Positions 8,501 to 16,402 are shown, counted from the first letter of the stretch. The stretch: DNA of 52,674 nucleotides from JAFGKM01 sp964413825 (GCA_964413825.1 CAYPTS010000004.1:1-52674); one strand, 5' to 3'. The notes: generated by a model not told the origin, from the sequence alone. Translations and numbers: made by a program.

Positions 8501-10037
8501 TATCAGGAAGTTTTTCCAGTATTTGTTCGTGAGTAAAAACAATAATTGGCTTATTTGCCGGTTGTAATGCAAGGTCGTTTTTAATCCATGTGAACTGGTT
8601 CTCTTCTATCTGATAGCCTGTATTTTTGATTACAACACAATGGAAATTCCCCCAATTAAAGGAGTACCATGGAGGAGCCAAAATTTTGAATAATTTCTTT
8701 CCGGATGTCTCAGTGCCAGAATCTTCATGATTTCCATAAACATACCAGACCGGCACATCAAATGAATTTTCCATATGTTTTTTGAATGCGGAAATACACT
8801 TTTCTTTTTCCTCAATTTTCATGTTTCCCAGATTGTCAAAAGCAATATCCCCTATATGTATTATAAAAGATGCTTTTTCTTCTTGCATTTTTGGAACAGC
8901 GACTTGAAAAAACCATTTTGTTTTATTGTTTTCTAATATCCCGGGCGCTAGATGGGTATCGCCGATATTGACAAAACTAAATTCTTTTTCATCCTTTTCA
9001 GTGGGGAAAAAGCCGAATTCCATATTTTCTTCTTCTTTTCCTTTGTCCCAATACCATGAAGTTGTCGGCAGGTAACCTGAAGGTCGGGTTATAAAATAAA
9101 TTGTGTCATCCCCCATATCTTTTATTGTGAAATGTCCGCTTCCATTGGTAGAAACAACATCAATACCATTAGAAACCAAAATGTTGGGGATGCCTTTTTC
9201 ATCAGAATCCCTTTTGCCGTTTTTATCCTTATCGCAAAAGACCATTCCTTTTATTGCCGAATGACCTGTTTCTTCTTTTGTAATACGGTGAACTTCTCCA
9301 TAAAAATTTTTTGTTGCCAGATAATGCTCCTTTATCTCTTTCTTATTTAAAACTTTACTGAATATTTTCACCTCTCCGATTATTCCCGCAGTTGGATAGT
9401 ACGGAAAGCCATTGCCGACGAACACTGGAAAATCCGTACTATCATTTAATGTCCCTTCAATTTTATGGCTGGCAGCTAAACGCCCGTCAACATAGATTTT
9501 CGCTTCCTCATGGCTGATTGTTCCCACAACATAATGCCATTCTGAAGTTTGATACTGCCCGGTGCTGACGTACTCGGGATTCATGCCGTTAAGCCGCAGG
9601 CGATAATACCCTTCAGGATATGCCGATGCTTGCAGTCCTATATAAAATCTTTTCGAAACGAATGCATGAAAAGTGGAAATCTTATGGTCGGGGTGTTCGT
9701 TGTTACCGGTTAATTTAACCCAGCAGGCAAGTGTAACAGGAGGTGAGAAAGAGACTTCCTTTTCAAGTCGGGCAAAACTATTTCTTTTTCCTGTAAACTG
9801 CAAAGCAAAAGTATCATTTGTTCTTACCCATGCAGCATCTGAAATTTTTCCAATATTCGTATTTCCTGAAATGTCATTTATAAAATCTCCGCTACCTTCT
9901 GAAAAATTTAAATTCAGAACCAAGTCCGTTTTTTTTTCCGCAGGATAAATAAAAATACCGTGAAAAAGCAGAAATAACAAGATGCTTCTTTTGAAGATTT
10001 TGGAAAAGCACGTGTGTTTACGTCCCTTATAAGTCAT
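5553..10037 (-). CDS. Giant secreted LamG / metallophosphoesterase / CBM / TIM-barrel fusion
   Basis: A 1494-residue multidomain protein with an N-terminal signal (SILLFLLFHGIFIYPA). Order: a LamG/concanavalin-like domain (about 35-250); a Cna-B-like MetallophosN domain (about 260-340, DKDKNGKRDSDEKGIPN); a calcineurin-type phosphoesterase (about 350-560) with intact motifs GDTH (~358), GDIAFDN, YGNHED (~434), FTHEQ and GHHH (~532); a MetallophosC-like domain (about 590-700); a carbohydrate-binding beta-sandwich (about 725-880, ISNSSFETPD); and a ~600-residue C-terminal region with HNYELNW and CFCPRC (~1195-1210), which looks like the TIM-barrel hypothetical glycosidases of cluster 2. It probably hydrolyses a phosphate ester on a glycan outside the cytoplasm; the substrate is unknown. 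AAGGAGAAG precedes ATG 10037. Confidence 0.88.
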   Translation of the reverse strand: MTYKGRKHTCFSKIFKRSILLFLLFHGIFIYPAEKKTDLVLNLNFSEGSGDFINDISGNTNIGKISDAAWVRTNDTFALQFTGKRNSFARLEKEVSFSPPVTLACWVKLTGNNEHPDHKISTFHAFVSKRFYIGLQASAYPEGYYRLRLNGMNPEYVSTGQYQTSEWHYVVGTISHEEAKIYVDGRLAASHKIEGTLNDSTDFPVFVGNGFPYYPTAGIIGEVKIFSKVLNKKEIKEHYLATKNFYGEVHRITKEETGHSAIKGMVFCDKDKNGKRDSDEKGIPNILVSNGIDVVSTNGSGHFTIKDMGDDTIYFITRPSGYLPTTSWYWDKGKEEENMEFGFFPTEKDEKEFSFVNIGDTHLAPGILENNKTKWFFQVAVPKMQEEKASFIIHIGDIAFDNLGNMKIEEKEKCISAFKKHMENSFDVPVWYVYGNHEDSGTETSGKKLFKILAPPWYSFNWGNFHCVVIKNTGYQIEENQFTWIKNDLALQPANKPIIVFTHEQILEKLPDNKKLWEILSGYNTVAVFNGHHHQLMLKKHGKTLCMEYGAICGDYLWTTYGNTLQPVGYGYTECKGDKIVEARFKSLESNDPIAVLVPRDGHVIKNLGALIYEPWDGRIRAVFLDYLHGGKLEKMEYRIAVGKWRPMQKNNSLKWLETYLSTTSEEHIPNLWVSEEKMTDLPEFRTLQEGLHKLSFKALIAGEKWEKEINFYTSNKAVPTPNLISNSSFETPDKSGKYPEEWSIDRKELVTWDEKTSYSGTHSMQITYPDKPSYFAFFRSAPFKIDPSKKYNVSVRVKGENIPPKTQFVLTTGGSFIAKIPTGTYDWIELNGQFFFPPNVEQIRMGVYCQTVSRSDLEEGKKTKIWLDDLEVKQLEDFSSPWVFTEHKNLQTERLKKLSQRQQIPINAITFPAEWAKKGRFSILGQEMGHMLFYFYGEKSQINAPQLQIEIPAFLKLLNAYNIVGGHSCSYTEKQIEREGKEYTCYTITLNDDIMKKHLPEKVMGGMGGSTTLALLIQNHIETEADKTFLYYSLLNAGVSGEEKKISVEMFPPISKPLLKRIKFYLYDSWLLNCPDVDHRNNLLDLYEKLNMSGSLSGRFLRKGWETYREPAGGSFGAWGGGYWGIRNSSELSDNPQDILITLRNGKKTSNPSAICQTFLIEQGKPGGIYWEKIKKLFENAYFEELTGFIHNYELNWKSETAHENSCFCPRCIKSFSSFSGIAFSKLEHLSPDEILARYKKDWYDFRFWQNAKMQEIFYKLAKSIDPYLRVILCSAYLTEKDRDYPLDIRECDEFVDEHWPQFYWDGTFLYKVTEITRKQLKKPIVALLCTACPPEEKYSLSFSQVKMATVVAAAAGCEGIGYFIGSAGLDGEWMKAINEAQNIIVKFEDYFLDGQRLDASVKLEGNFNPEKVFYKFYNLKDSYLLALFNYEFKDSSLNVCLSLPDNLYSISLPVPGTVISKNNDLKKPLAISVKPWDTYFMIISPNRLSGTQ

Positions 10038-10070
10038 TTTCTTCTCCTTGGCCTGTGTTGTTAAAACATC

Positions 10071-10799
10071 TCAGTTCTCAATATCCACTCCGTCTGCGGC
10101 CCACATATCGTAACGCTTCTGGTATAATTCGTTCCTTGCATCTTTGAACCACCCGACGTGACCGTCTACATATAGAATGTTGGTTCCTTCATTATGCCTG
10201 TTGCAGAGTTTATCATTAGCACGTCCCGTACCGATATAAGGTCCGGCATCACCATCGTGTTCACTGTCTGCGGCAAGGATGCATTTGCTCGGGTTTTTAA
10301 TTCTGGATAATTTGTGATGTTTTGAATATGTCCATCTATAGGGTGGCATCGCTCCTAACGAATCATCAAGGAATCCGCATAGATGCATGTTGACTCCATA
10401 ATCGCCGCCGTAGTGAAGAAGGCCTTTATAAGAAGGGCAGTCAAAAATCTTACTGAAATAATATACAACTGTGGTAGTGCCGGGATAGACTTTATTGTAT
10501 TGTACAACATCGGGAAGATATTTATAATATACTAATAGTGACCCCCAATATCGATATGGGCCAGGAACCCATGCATTATTATGAAAAGCATACGGAAGTC
10601 TTTCCTCGTAATCCTGGGCATACAATATGAAAGCAAACCCTATCTGCTTCAAATTGTTAATACATACTGCCTGTCTTGCTCGCTCTCGCGCCTGGGACAG
10701 CGCCGGCAGAAGCATTGCCGCAAGTATTGCTATTATCGCCACTACAACCAGCAGTTCTATCAATGTGAAGCCACTTCTACTACCTCTTACTCTGTCCAT
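10071..10799 (-). CDS. Pseudopilin-like secreted protein (prepilin N-terminus, DGHVGW box)
   Basis: A 242-residue protein with a type IV prepilin / type II secretion pseudopilin leader: short basic start, then GFTLIELLVVVAIIAILA with cleavage expected before the F. The conserved LLPALSQARERARQA and NLKQIG follow. The C-terminal box RHNEGTNILYVDGHVGWF matches the H-X9-DG motif of DUF1559-like proteins abundant in Planctomycetes, Lentisphaerae and relatives. It would be processed by a prepilin peptidase and held in the inner membrane or assembled. It lies 20 bp after the regulator and 33 bp before the giant fusion gene. AAAGGAA precedes the ATG. The same regulator-pseudopilin pair recurs at 36503-38193. 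Confidence 0.92.
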   Translation of the reverse strand: MDRVRGSRSGFTLIELLVVVAIIAILAAMLLPALSQARERARQAVCINNLKQIGFAFILYAQDYEERLPYAFHNNAWVPGPYRYWGSLLVYYKYLPDVVQYNKVYPGTTTVVYYFSKIFDCPSYKGLLHYGGDYGVNMHLCGFLDDSLGAMPPYRWTYSKHHKLSRIKNPSKCILAADSEHDGDAGPYIGTGRANDKLCNRHNEGTNILYVDGHVGWFKDARNELYQKRYDMWAADGVDIEN

Positions 10800-10819
10800 T
10801 TCCTTTCCCTCCTTGTCCT

Positions 10820-11938
10820 TTACGGACGATTTAGCGACGTAACAGAATCTCTCATTATGAGCCGTGTTTCAAGCATGGCCTGGCAGGGCAGGGGAACCCT
10901 GTTGGATATTATTTCCACGAGTTTTTTCACAGCGAGTTCGCCGATTTCCCAGATGGGCTGGGAGATTGTAGTCAGAGGCGGAGTCAGGTATTCGGCGGAA
11001 TAGAAGTCGTCAAACCCGATTAAAGAGATATCTTCAGGGATTCTTAATCCATTATCTTCAATTGCCTTTTTGACGCCCAAGGAGATGAATCCGCCGCCGG
11101 TTACGATTGCAGTGGGTTTTTCACTGCCGCTTAAGATTTCTCCTGTTATTTTCAGGGATTCGTCACTCCAGTTCTGTGAAGTCATCTGGGGAATAATGCG
11201 TATCCATTCTTTTTTACAGGGCAGGGAAAGTTTTTGCAGGGAATCAACCAGACTCCGGTGCCTGTAATAACTGTCAAAGTAATCAAGGTTTGAAAAAACC
11301 GCCGCGATTTTCTTGTGCCCCTGGGCGGCAAGAAGTTTTACGGCGTCTTCCATGCCTTTCTTATTATCTGTCCCGACAAAATTGAAGTCTCCTTCAGGGG
11401 TTGCCCCTGCTATCATCAGCGGAATGCATTTTTTCTGCAGTTTGAGCAGGATGTCAATCTGGGTTTTTGAAGGGAGAAGGAAAAGAATGCCGTCAACGTT
11501 TCTTCCGTAAAGAATTTCCACGTTTTCACTGTTGTGCAGGTTGTTTTGATGGAAAAGAAGAGATGCTTCGGTTTCCTGAAAACCGTTCTGAAGTCCTCCA
11601 AGCAACTCGTTCTGGTAAAAATCCGTTTTTTCTTTTTCTGTCAGCGAAAGAAGGGGAGAAATGACTCCTATGTGTATGGTTGGTTTGGTGGAACGTTTGG
11701 TGGTTAGAAAAGTGCCCCTCTTGGGATACCGAGTGATGATTCCTTCCCTGGTGAGTTCCGTTAGAGCCGTTCGCACGGTACCCCTGCTTATGCCGTTTTC
11801 TTCGGCTATCATTTCTTCCGGGGGGAGCCGGTCACCGTCTTTCAATGTTCCGTCCTGAATCAGTTCAAGGATTCTTTTCTTCACCAGATGGTGCAGGGGT
11901 GAAGGTTTGCTGATGTCCAGTTGGATTTTATTGTTCAT
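10820..11938 (-). CDS. GntR/LacI-type transcriptional regulator of cluster 1 (AraR-like)
   Basis: A 372-residue repressor-type protein with an N-terminal GntR winged helix (about 1-75; LPPEEMIAEENGISRGTVRTAL) and a C-terminal LacI/PBP1-like sugar-sensing domain (about 85-370; IGVISPLL, GFDDFYSAEYLTPPLTTI). This fold combination is that of AraR-like regulators, which release DNA when a sugar binds. I chose ATG 11938 over the upstream ATG 11968, because the latter overlaps the -10 box of a strong promoter. It is the first gene of cluster 1, so it probably controls its own operon through the palindrome on its promoter. The inducer is unknown. Confidence 0.93.
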   Translation of the reverse strand: MNNKIQLDISKPSPLHHLVKKRILELIQDGTLKDGDRLPPEEMIAEENGISRGTVRTALTELTREGIITRYPKRGTFLTTKRSTKPTIHIGVISPLLSLTEKEKTDFYQNELLGGLQNGFQETEASLLFHQNNLHNSENVEILYGRNVDGILFLLPSKTQIDILLKLQKKCIPLMIAGATPEGDFNFVGTDNKKGMEDAVKLLAAQGHKKIAAVFSNLDYFDSYYRHRSLVDSLQKLSLPCKKEWIRIIPQMTSQNWSDESLKITGEILSGSEKPTAIVTGGGFISLGVKKAIEDNGLRIPEDISLIGFDDFYSAEYLTPPLTTISQPIWEIGELAVKKLVEIISNRVPLPCQAMLETRLIMRDSVTSLNRP

Positions 11939-11953
11939 GTTAGTATTTTGTTT

Positions 11954-11965
11954 ATACAATTGTAT
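11954..11965. promoter_or_regulatory. Candidate operator: perfect 12-bp palindrome on the -10 box
   Basis: ATACAATTGTAT is a perfect palindrome centred on the -10 element TACAAT (11959-11964, minus strand). A GntR/LacI protein bound here would block RNA polymerase, which predicts autorepression of cluster 1. Confidence 0.6.
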
Positions 11966-11987
11966 CATCAGATAAGATTTCTGTCAA
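11959..11987 (-). promoter_or_regulatory. Promoter of cluster 1
   Basis: TTGACA (11982-11987), 17-bp spacer and TACAAT (11959-11964) with an extended TGA just upstream of the -10. The expected start of transcription is about 14 nt before ATG 11938. Confidence 0.75.
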
Positions 11988-12059
11988 GAGACAGTCTTTT
12001 CAGGTTTCTCAGATTCGAACATAATGATTAAATCAATTACAGTGAGAGAAACACAGGTT

Positions 12060-13268
12060 TTAGACCAGTTGTGTCAGGAATGTCCTGGCGGGTACTATGA
12101 CCGGCTTTTTGTATTTGAAACAGTCAGCATGGACATATTCCATATCGGATACGACCTGGAATGCGTACTCTGCTCCTGTTTTTTCCTGGAAATAAGCGAG
12201 GTTTTTGTTTAGTACGGCCTTTTGTGATAATTTTGCCTCAACGAGAAACCACGGTTTGTTTTCTCTTGTAACCAGAAAATCCACTTCTCTCTTTTCTTTA
12301 TCCCTGACGTACCGGAGGCTGTATTGCCCCATCCCGCAGTCCGTCCAGTAATTAACCGCTTTCAATAAATGAGACGCGATTAGATTTTCCCACCGGCTGC
12401 CTTCATCGTCAACGTCAACCCAGTCCCACAGATAGGTTTTAGGTTCTTTAATAAGGGCGCGGGGAACGTTTTTGTGCCACGGTTGCAATGTAAAACAATA
12501 GAAGAAACCCTGTAGTGTCTTAATCCATCGTTTTATTGTATCCGAAGAGACGTTAATCTTGTTTGCAAGACTGGAGTAGTTTGTCAACTGTCCTGCTTGG
12601 TGTTTCAGGATTTCCGCAAGAAGTTCAATCTGCCCCAGTTCCTGTATGCGGCTAAGGTCTCTTATGTCCTGCCTGATTAACTGTTCCCGCCTGAGAGTTT
12701 TCCAGCGGTTTAAGAACCTGATGTCATTTTTTATGTAAGGTTCAGGGAATCCTCCGTTCTTCATGAGGTTTTCAAAAATACCTTCTTTACACTGAACCGG
12801 CGCGTTTATTTCTTTTTCCGGCAAATCCGTCCTGTGAATTTCTCCAAGGGAGAGTTGGTGCAGGCGGTACGGAAAATACCTGCCCATAAGGCTGTCCCCG
12901 CCTTTTTTATAGATATCAAGTCTCGAACTTCCGGTAACTATTATGTTTACCTGCCCCTTATACGTATCAAAGAATCCTTTCAGGAAGGTTTTCCACCTGC
13001 CGTACTTGTGTATTTCGTCAAAGACAATCACAGGAGTGTCAGGGTTGAGTTTGTTCATTCCGGCAAATTCTGCAACGCTTTTTACCCCTTGCAGAATAAT
13101 CTTTCTGTGGTCCATATTATCCCAGTTAAGATAAGAAAAACGGCCGGCGAATTCTTTCATCATCAGACTTACCGTGGTTTTCCCTGCCTGCCGGGGACCG
13201 GCAAGAAAAACCATCTGCTGATATTTGCTAAAATGGTCTTTGATAATTGAAGTGTATATGCGTTCCAT
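12060..13268 (-). CDS. AAA ATPase with DUF4143 domain
   Basis: A 402-residue ATP-binding protein of the AAA_14/DUF4143 type. Walker A is GPRQAGKTT (near residue 25) and Walker B is VIVFDEIHK (near 78). The C-terminal half has the DUF4143 helix-turn-helix-like region and the nuclease-like block REVDFLVTRENKPWFLVEAK, in which D, E and K resemble a PD-(D/E)XK core. Function is not established; the family is widespread, often horizontally moved, and has been linked to toxin-antitoxin or DNA-related roles without proof. It stands alone, with its own promoter and a GGGAGG site 6 nt before ATG. The 75-bp repeat copy 2 lies just upstream of the promoter. Confidence 0.92.
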   Translation of the reverse strand: MERIYTSIIKDHFSKYQQMVFLAGPRQAGKTTVSLMMKEFAGRFSYLNWDNMDHRKIILQGVKSVAEFAGMNKLNPDTPVIVFDEIHKYGRWKTFLKGFFDTYKGQVNIIVTGSSRLDIYKKGGDSLMGRYFPYRLHQLSLGEIHRTDLPEKEINAPVQCKEGIFENLMKNGGFPEPYIKNDIRFLNRWKTLRREQLIRQDIRDLSRIQELGQIELLAEILKHQAGQLTNYSSLANKINVSSDTIKRWIKTLQGFFYCFTLQPWHKNVPRALIKEPKTYLWDWVDVDDEGSRWENLIASHLLKAVNYWTDCGMGQYSLRYVRDKEKREVDFLVTRENKPWFLVEAKLSQKAVLNKNLAYFQEKTGAEYAFQVVSDMEYVHADCFKYKKPVIVPARTFLTQLV

Positions 13269-13305
13269 TGTTTGCCTCCCTGGTTATGGAGAATCCTGTA
13301 TGATT

Positions 13306-13333
13306 ATTTTAACATATATCGAGAATTAGTCAA
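13306..13333 (-). promoter_or_regulatory. Promoter of the AAA/DUF4143 gene
   Basis: TTGACT (13328-13333), 16-bp spacer, TAAAAT (13306-13311) with TGT immediately upstream of the -10 (extended -10). The leader is about 30 nt and contains a strong ribosome-binding site. Confidence 0.65.
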
Positions 13334-13363
13334 GACCAATTTAAGATACATCTAATATTGGCC

Positions 13364-13437
13364 GTCTTTTCCAATACAAGATGAGCCTGAAGGAGTGCAC
13401 GGTTTCCAATGCGGAGTGAGCCTGAAGGAAAGACGGG
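13364..13437. repeat. 75-bp repeat, copy 2
   Basis: Bases 13364-13410 are identical to 1758-1804; the second subunit (TGAGCCTGAAGGA retained) has diverged. It starts directly after the stop codon of the KamA-like gene. It is in direct orientation relative to copy 1. Confidence 0.85.
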
Positions 13438-15246
13438 TTAGAAGTAGTACCAGATGGACCTGTAGTTGTCCACGTCCTCGCCGTCGCCCTGCAAGCGGGC
13501 AAGGTAGCCGTATATGGGGACGTCGGTGTAGAGATAGGTGTCGCTCAACAGGATTTTAGATTCCCACGGGTAGAACCTGTAGATGCGCCTTCCGTCCGGA
13601 AGGAACATTATCACCTCATGGTCCTGCCATGCGCGCAGGTATGACTTGCCCAGTTTGGGCACGTTGAAGACCGGCTCGTCCATCCGCACCATTCCGGGAA
13701 GCATGCGGGCTTCTTCTTTCCGTTCCTGTTCAATTCTTGCGATAGGCACCCTGAAGTCCGCAGTCTCTTCCTTGCCTTTGGTGTTGAAACTGTAGTAGGG
13801 GTCTATGCCGGAGATTTTCAGCGCGCGGCGCAGTGCCGCAGTCTCAAACCGCCTGCTGTTGTAGTATGTAAAGACCTGCTGGTTGTAGATGTTGATGCCG
13901 AGAGATTTTATCTTTTTTACCGCTTCAATGACGTCCGGCGTTATCTCGGAGGAATGTTCAACGTGGGTTACTATGCAGACCTCTCTTTTCCCCCATTGGT
14001 GGTATTTTTTCAGGAGTTTCAGAAATCCGGCGTTTATCCTGCAGGGCAGGGTGACCGGGGTTCTCGTGCCTATGCGTATTCTTTCCACGTGCGGCATCGC
14101 CGCTATCTTTTCAAAGAGGTGGTCGAGGTAGGCGTTGGTCAGGGTCAGCGGGTCTCCGCCGGTTACAAGAACCTCGGTGATGTGGGGGTTTTTGCGTATC
14201 CATTCAAGTGCTTTTTTTATCTTGTGTCCGGTTACGCCCGCTTCCTTAATGGTCTTTATTTCCCAGTTGCGCTGGCAGTAAACGCATATCTGCGGGCAGG
14301 ACTCAAACGGTTTTATGATGAGTATCTGCGGGTATCTTCTCGTGATGCAGTCTATGGGGCTGGTGGATTTTTCGCCCATGAAGTCCATGTCCTGTCCCTT
14401 TTCCCTGTTCTCAACGACTGTTTTGCAGTAGTTGATGCCAGGCAGTACCTGTGCGCGTATCGCCCTGTCCGCCTCGACCCTGCCTTCCGCATTGAACAGG
14501 GACAGGTAATAGGGGGTAATCTGGAAAGGGATGCCGGTCTCTTTTGCGCATTCAAGACCTTCGAGTTCATTTTTGTCCAGTTTTACGAGTTCTTTCAGGG
14601 CAGGTATGTCATTGATGATGTGTTTGATGTGCCACTTGTAGTCTGTCCAGTCGTTTTCCCCTGCTTTGAAATATTCGAGAATGCGTTTTTTCGAAGATGT
14701 TCTCTTTTCAGTCAGCTGTTCATCCAACCCGTTGGGGTATTTTTTTACGGCGCTGTTTATCAGGGATGAATAGTCGTCAAGAACCTTTGACCGGAGAATG
14801 CCGGTTTTCCGGGTGTCTTTTGCAGAGGTTCTGGACGTACCTGAATACATGCCGGATTTCCCGTGGATGCCGTTGAAGAGATGCAGGAATTCCAGCAGGA
14901 ATCCTTCCCCTGCACGGTCCTTTGTGTTTCCCGGGTTGCGTGCCAGTTTCCACAGCAGGTTCAGAGCGGAAAATCCGGTCAGGTGTTCGTTTTCGGCGCG
15001 AATGACGTTTTTAAATACCCGGATGCACTCCTTGGCGTTGTTTTTTTCCACAGGGTGTATCTGTTTGAGCGGTTCCCGGGCATGCGCCCTGAAAAGCGAG
15101 CGTTCGGCATGATAGATGTAGTTGAAAAGTCCGGTGCGCGCTTCTTTCAGAGTAGATGAACGGTGCAGTATTGTTTTTATCTCCGGCGCGGCGGCCCACA
15201 TCTCCTCCAGCATCTGCGTCCCTGACAGGTTGAATATGTTTTTCAT
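13438..15246 (-). CDS. KamA-family radical SAM protein with long N-terminal extension
   Basis: A 602-residue protein. The radical SAM cluster CPQICVYC (near residues 317-324, CxxxCxxC) coordinates a [4Fe-4S] cluster. Downstream blocks TGGDPLTL and RIGTRTPVTLP are characteristic of lysine 2,3-aminomutase relatives. Near the C-terminus NVPKLGKSYL occupies the place of the PLP-lysine loop of KamA, with a Lys retained. True KamA enzymes are about 400-470 residues; here ~280 residues of helical sequence with no recognised domain precede the barrel. It could be an amino acid mutase on another substrate or another PLP-radical enzyme. It is monocistronic and divergent from the PHP gene. A TATAAT box lies 8 nt before the ATG, so the mRNA may be leaderless. 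Confidence 0.88.
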   Translation of the reverse strand: MKNIFNLSGTQMLEEMWAAAPEIKTILHRSSTLKEARTGLFNYIYHAERSLFRAHAREPLKQIHPVEKNNAKECIRVFKNVIRAENEHLTGFSALNLLWKLARNPGNTKDRAGEGFLLEFLHLFNGIHGKSGMYSGTSRTSAKDTRKTGILRSKVLDDYSSLINSAVKKYPNGLDEQLTEKRTSSKKRILEYFKAGENDWTDYKWHIKHIINDIPALKELVKLDKNELEGLECAKETGIPFQITPYYLSLFNAEGRVEADRAIRAQVLPGINYCKTVVENREKGQDMDFMGEKSTSPIDCITRRYPQILIIKPFESCPQICVYCQRNWEIKTIKEAGVTGHKIKKALEWIRKNPHITEVLVTGGDPLTLTNAYLDHLFEKIAAMPHVERIRIGTRTPVTLPCRINAGFLKLLKKYHQWGKREVCIVTHVEHSSEITPDVIEAVKKIKSLGINIYNQQVFTYYNSRRFETAALRRALKISGIDPYYSFNTKGKEETADFRVPIARIEQERKEEARMLPGMVRMDEPVFNVPKLGKSYLRAWQDHEVIMFLPDGRRIYRFYPWESKILLSDTYLYTDVPIYGYLARLQGDGEDVDNYRSIWYYF

Positions 15247-15254
15247 AGATTTTC

Positions 15255-15260
15255 ATTATA
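15255..15260 (-). promoter_or_regulatory. -10 box of the KamA-like gene
   Basis: TATAAT on the minus strand, 8 nt before ATG 15246. The sequence at -35 (TTTCGG) is a poor match. Transcription would begin within about 2 nt of the start codon. Confidence 0.5.
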
Positions 15261-15300
15261 CCCGGCCTGTCCGGATTCCGAAAGGCGAAAGATTTTTTAA

Positions 15301-15329
15301 TTGAAATATTCAGGTATGGGGTGTATCAT
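15301..15329 (+). promoter_or_regulatory. Promoter upstream of the PHP phosphoesterase gene
   Basis: TTGAAA (15301-15306), 17-bp spacer, TATCAT (15324-15329) with TG one base upstream. The leader of roughly 140 nt would contain the palindromic repeat 15357-15459. Confidence 0.5.
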
Positions 15330-15356
15330 AAGAGGAATTATTGAATTTCACTATTT

Positions 15357-15459
15357 GTCATTGCGAGGAATGAGACCCCTTCGACTTTTGTCTCGGGGCA
15401 GGCTCCGCAATCTCATATTAAGGTTGAGATTGCCGCGCCATAATACGGCTCGCAATGAC
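15357..15459. repeat. Palindromic interspersed repeat (GTCATTGCGAG family), copy A
   Basis: Bounded by GTCATTGCGAG (15357) and its inverse CTCGCAATGAC (ending 15459). The interior has AATCTCA and TGAGATT arms. It is nearly identical over ~100 bp to copy B at 16403. Elements of this type are small non-coding palindromes scattered in many bacterial genomes. Confidence 0.9.
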
Positions 15460-15477
15460 GAAGAAAAAGGAGTTCAA

Positions 15478-16371
15478 ATGTACGGGAAAAGGTTTCGGTA
15501 TGATACTTCAGGCAGGTGGTTCAAGGGGAATACGCATATTCACAGCACTGTTTCCGACGGGGGCAAGAATTTCAAAGAACTGGCGGAGATGTATTCCTCT
15601 GTGGGATATGATTTTCTGTTCCGTACAGACCATTCGGTTGCTTCGGACGTGTCAAAGGATGCGGAAAAATACCCGCTTTTGTGGCTTGACGGCACGGAAC
15701 TGGCAGGAACCGATGCCGCCGGCGCTTTTTTCCACGTTGTATGCCTGGGGTCTTTCAGCAATATTTCCGGCAAAGGCGAGGATTTTGTTGCTGATTTGAA
15801 AACGGTGCGCTCGCAGGGCGGTGTTACCATACTGGCGCATCCACACTGGTCGGGCAATTCTTTTGACGACTATGCACGATGGAAGTTTGATGGCGTGGAG
15901 GTATATAACCACGTTTGCCGCTGGCTCAACGGAAAGGGCAGCGGGCTGGTTCACTGGACTGATGCGCTTGAAAACAATCCGGAGGCGCTTGCTTTTTCGG
16001 TTGACGATGCGCATATCAGTTCCGGGCATCCGGGATGGAACGGGGGTTGGATTGTGATTAATGCGAAGGAATGTTCTGAAAAAGAGGTTATGGGGGCAAT
16101 ACGGCAGGGAAATTTCTATTCAAGCTGCGGACCGGAGATTCATTCTCTCACGCTTGACGGGCAGAAACTGCACATTGAGACATCTCCGGTTCAGTTTGTG
16201 CGGCTTGTTGGAAAAGATTCCCAGGGTGCCCGGATAGGCAATTTTGAGGGGAGGCTTATGACATCCGCCACTATGGAAGTTCCGGCCGACTGGCCCTTCG
16301 CATACCTTGAAATAGAGGATAACGCGGGACGGCAGGCCTGGACGAATAACCTGTTTACGGGCAAGGGTTGA
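15478..16371 (+). CDS. PHP-domain metallo-phosphoesterase (CehA/McbA-like)
   Basis: A 297-residue protein with PHP motifs: NTHIHS (residues 18-23), RTDHS (about 55), LAHPHW (about 120) and a late VDDAH (about 177), which together bind the metal cluster. Family members hydrolyse phosphate esters or related bonds (CehA/McbA relatives, trehalose-6-phosphate or nucleotide phosphoesterases); the substrate is not evident. There is no signal peptide, so it is cytoplasmic. I placed the start at ATG 15478, which has AAAGGAG upstream. The open frame extends back to 15301 only because it reads through repeat copy A, and that 59-residue tail is unlike any protein. The gene is followed by repeat copy B and proS. 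Confidence 0.9.
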   Translation: MYGKRFRYDTSGRWFKGNTHIHSTVSDGGKNFKELAEMYSSVGYDFLFRTDHSVASDVSKDAEKYPLLWLDGTELAGTDAAGAFFHVVCLGSFSNISGKGEDFVADLKTVRSQGGVTILAHPHWSGNSFDDYARWKFDGVEVYNHVCRWLNGKGSGLVHWTDALENNPEALAFSVDDAHISSGHPGWNGGWIVINAKECSEKEVMGAIRQGNFYSSCGPEIHSLTLDGQKLHIETSPVQFVRLVGKDSQGARIGNFEGRLMTSATMEVPADWPFAYLEIEDNAGRQAWTNNLFTGKG

Positions 16372-16402
16372 GATTGAAGGAAAAAACAAACCTTCCCAAT
16401 TC

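Noticed and set aside
10071..10799. Structural pilin of a type IV pilus operon
   Set aside because: No pilus assembly genes are nearby and the C-terminal DGHVGW box is that of stand-alone DUF1559-like proteins.
13954..14769. 271-codon plus-strand frame
   Set aside because: Antisense to the KamA-like gene, with no family resemblance.
15301..15477. N-terminal extension of the PHP protein
   Set aside because: The extra 59 codons are translated from a palindromic repeat and a promoter; a ribosome-binding site supports ATG 15478.
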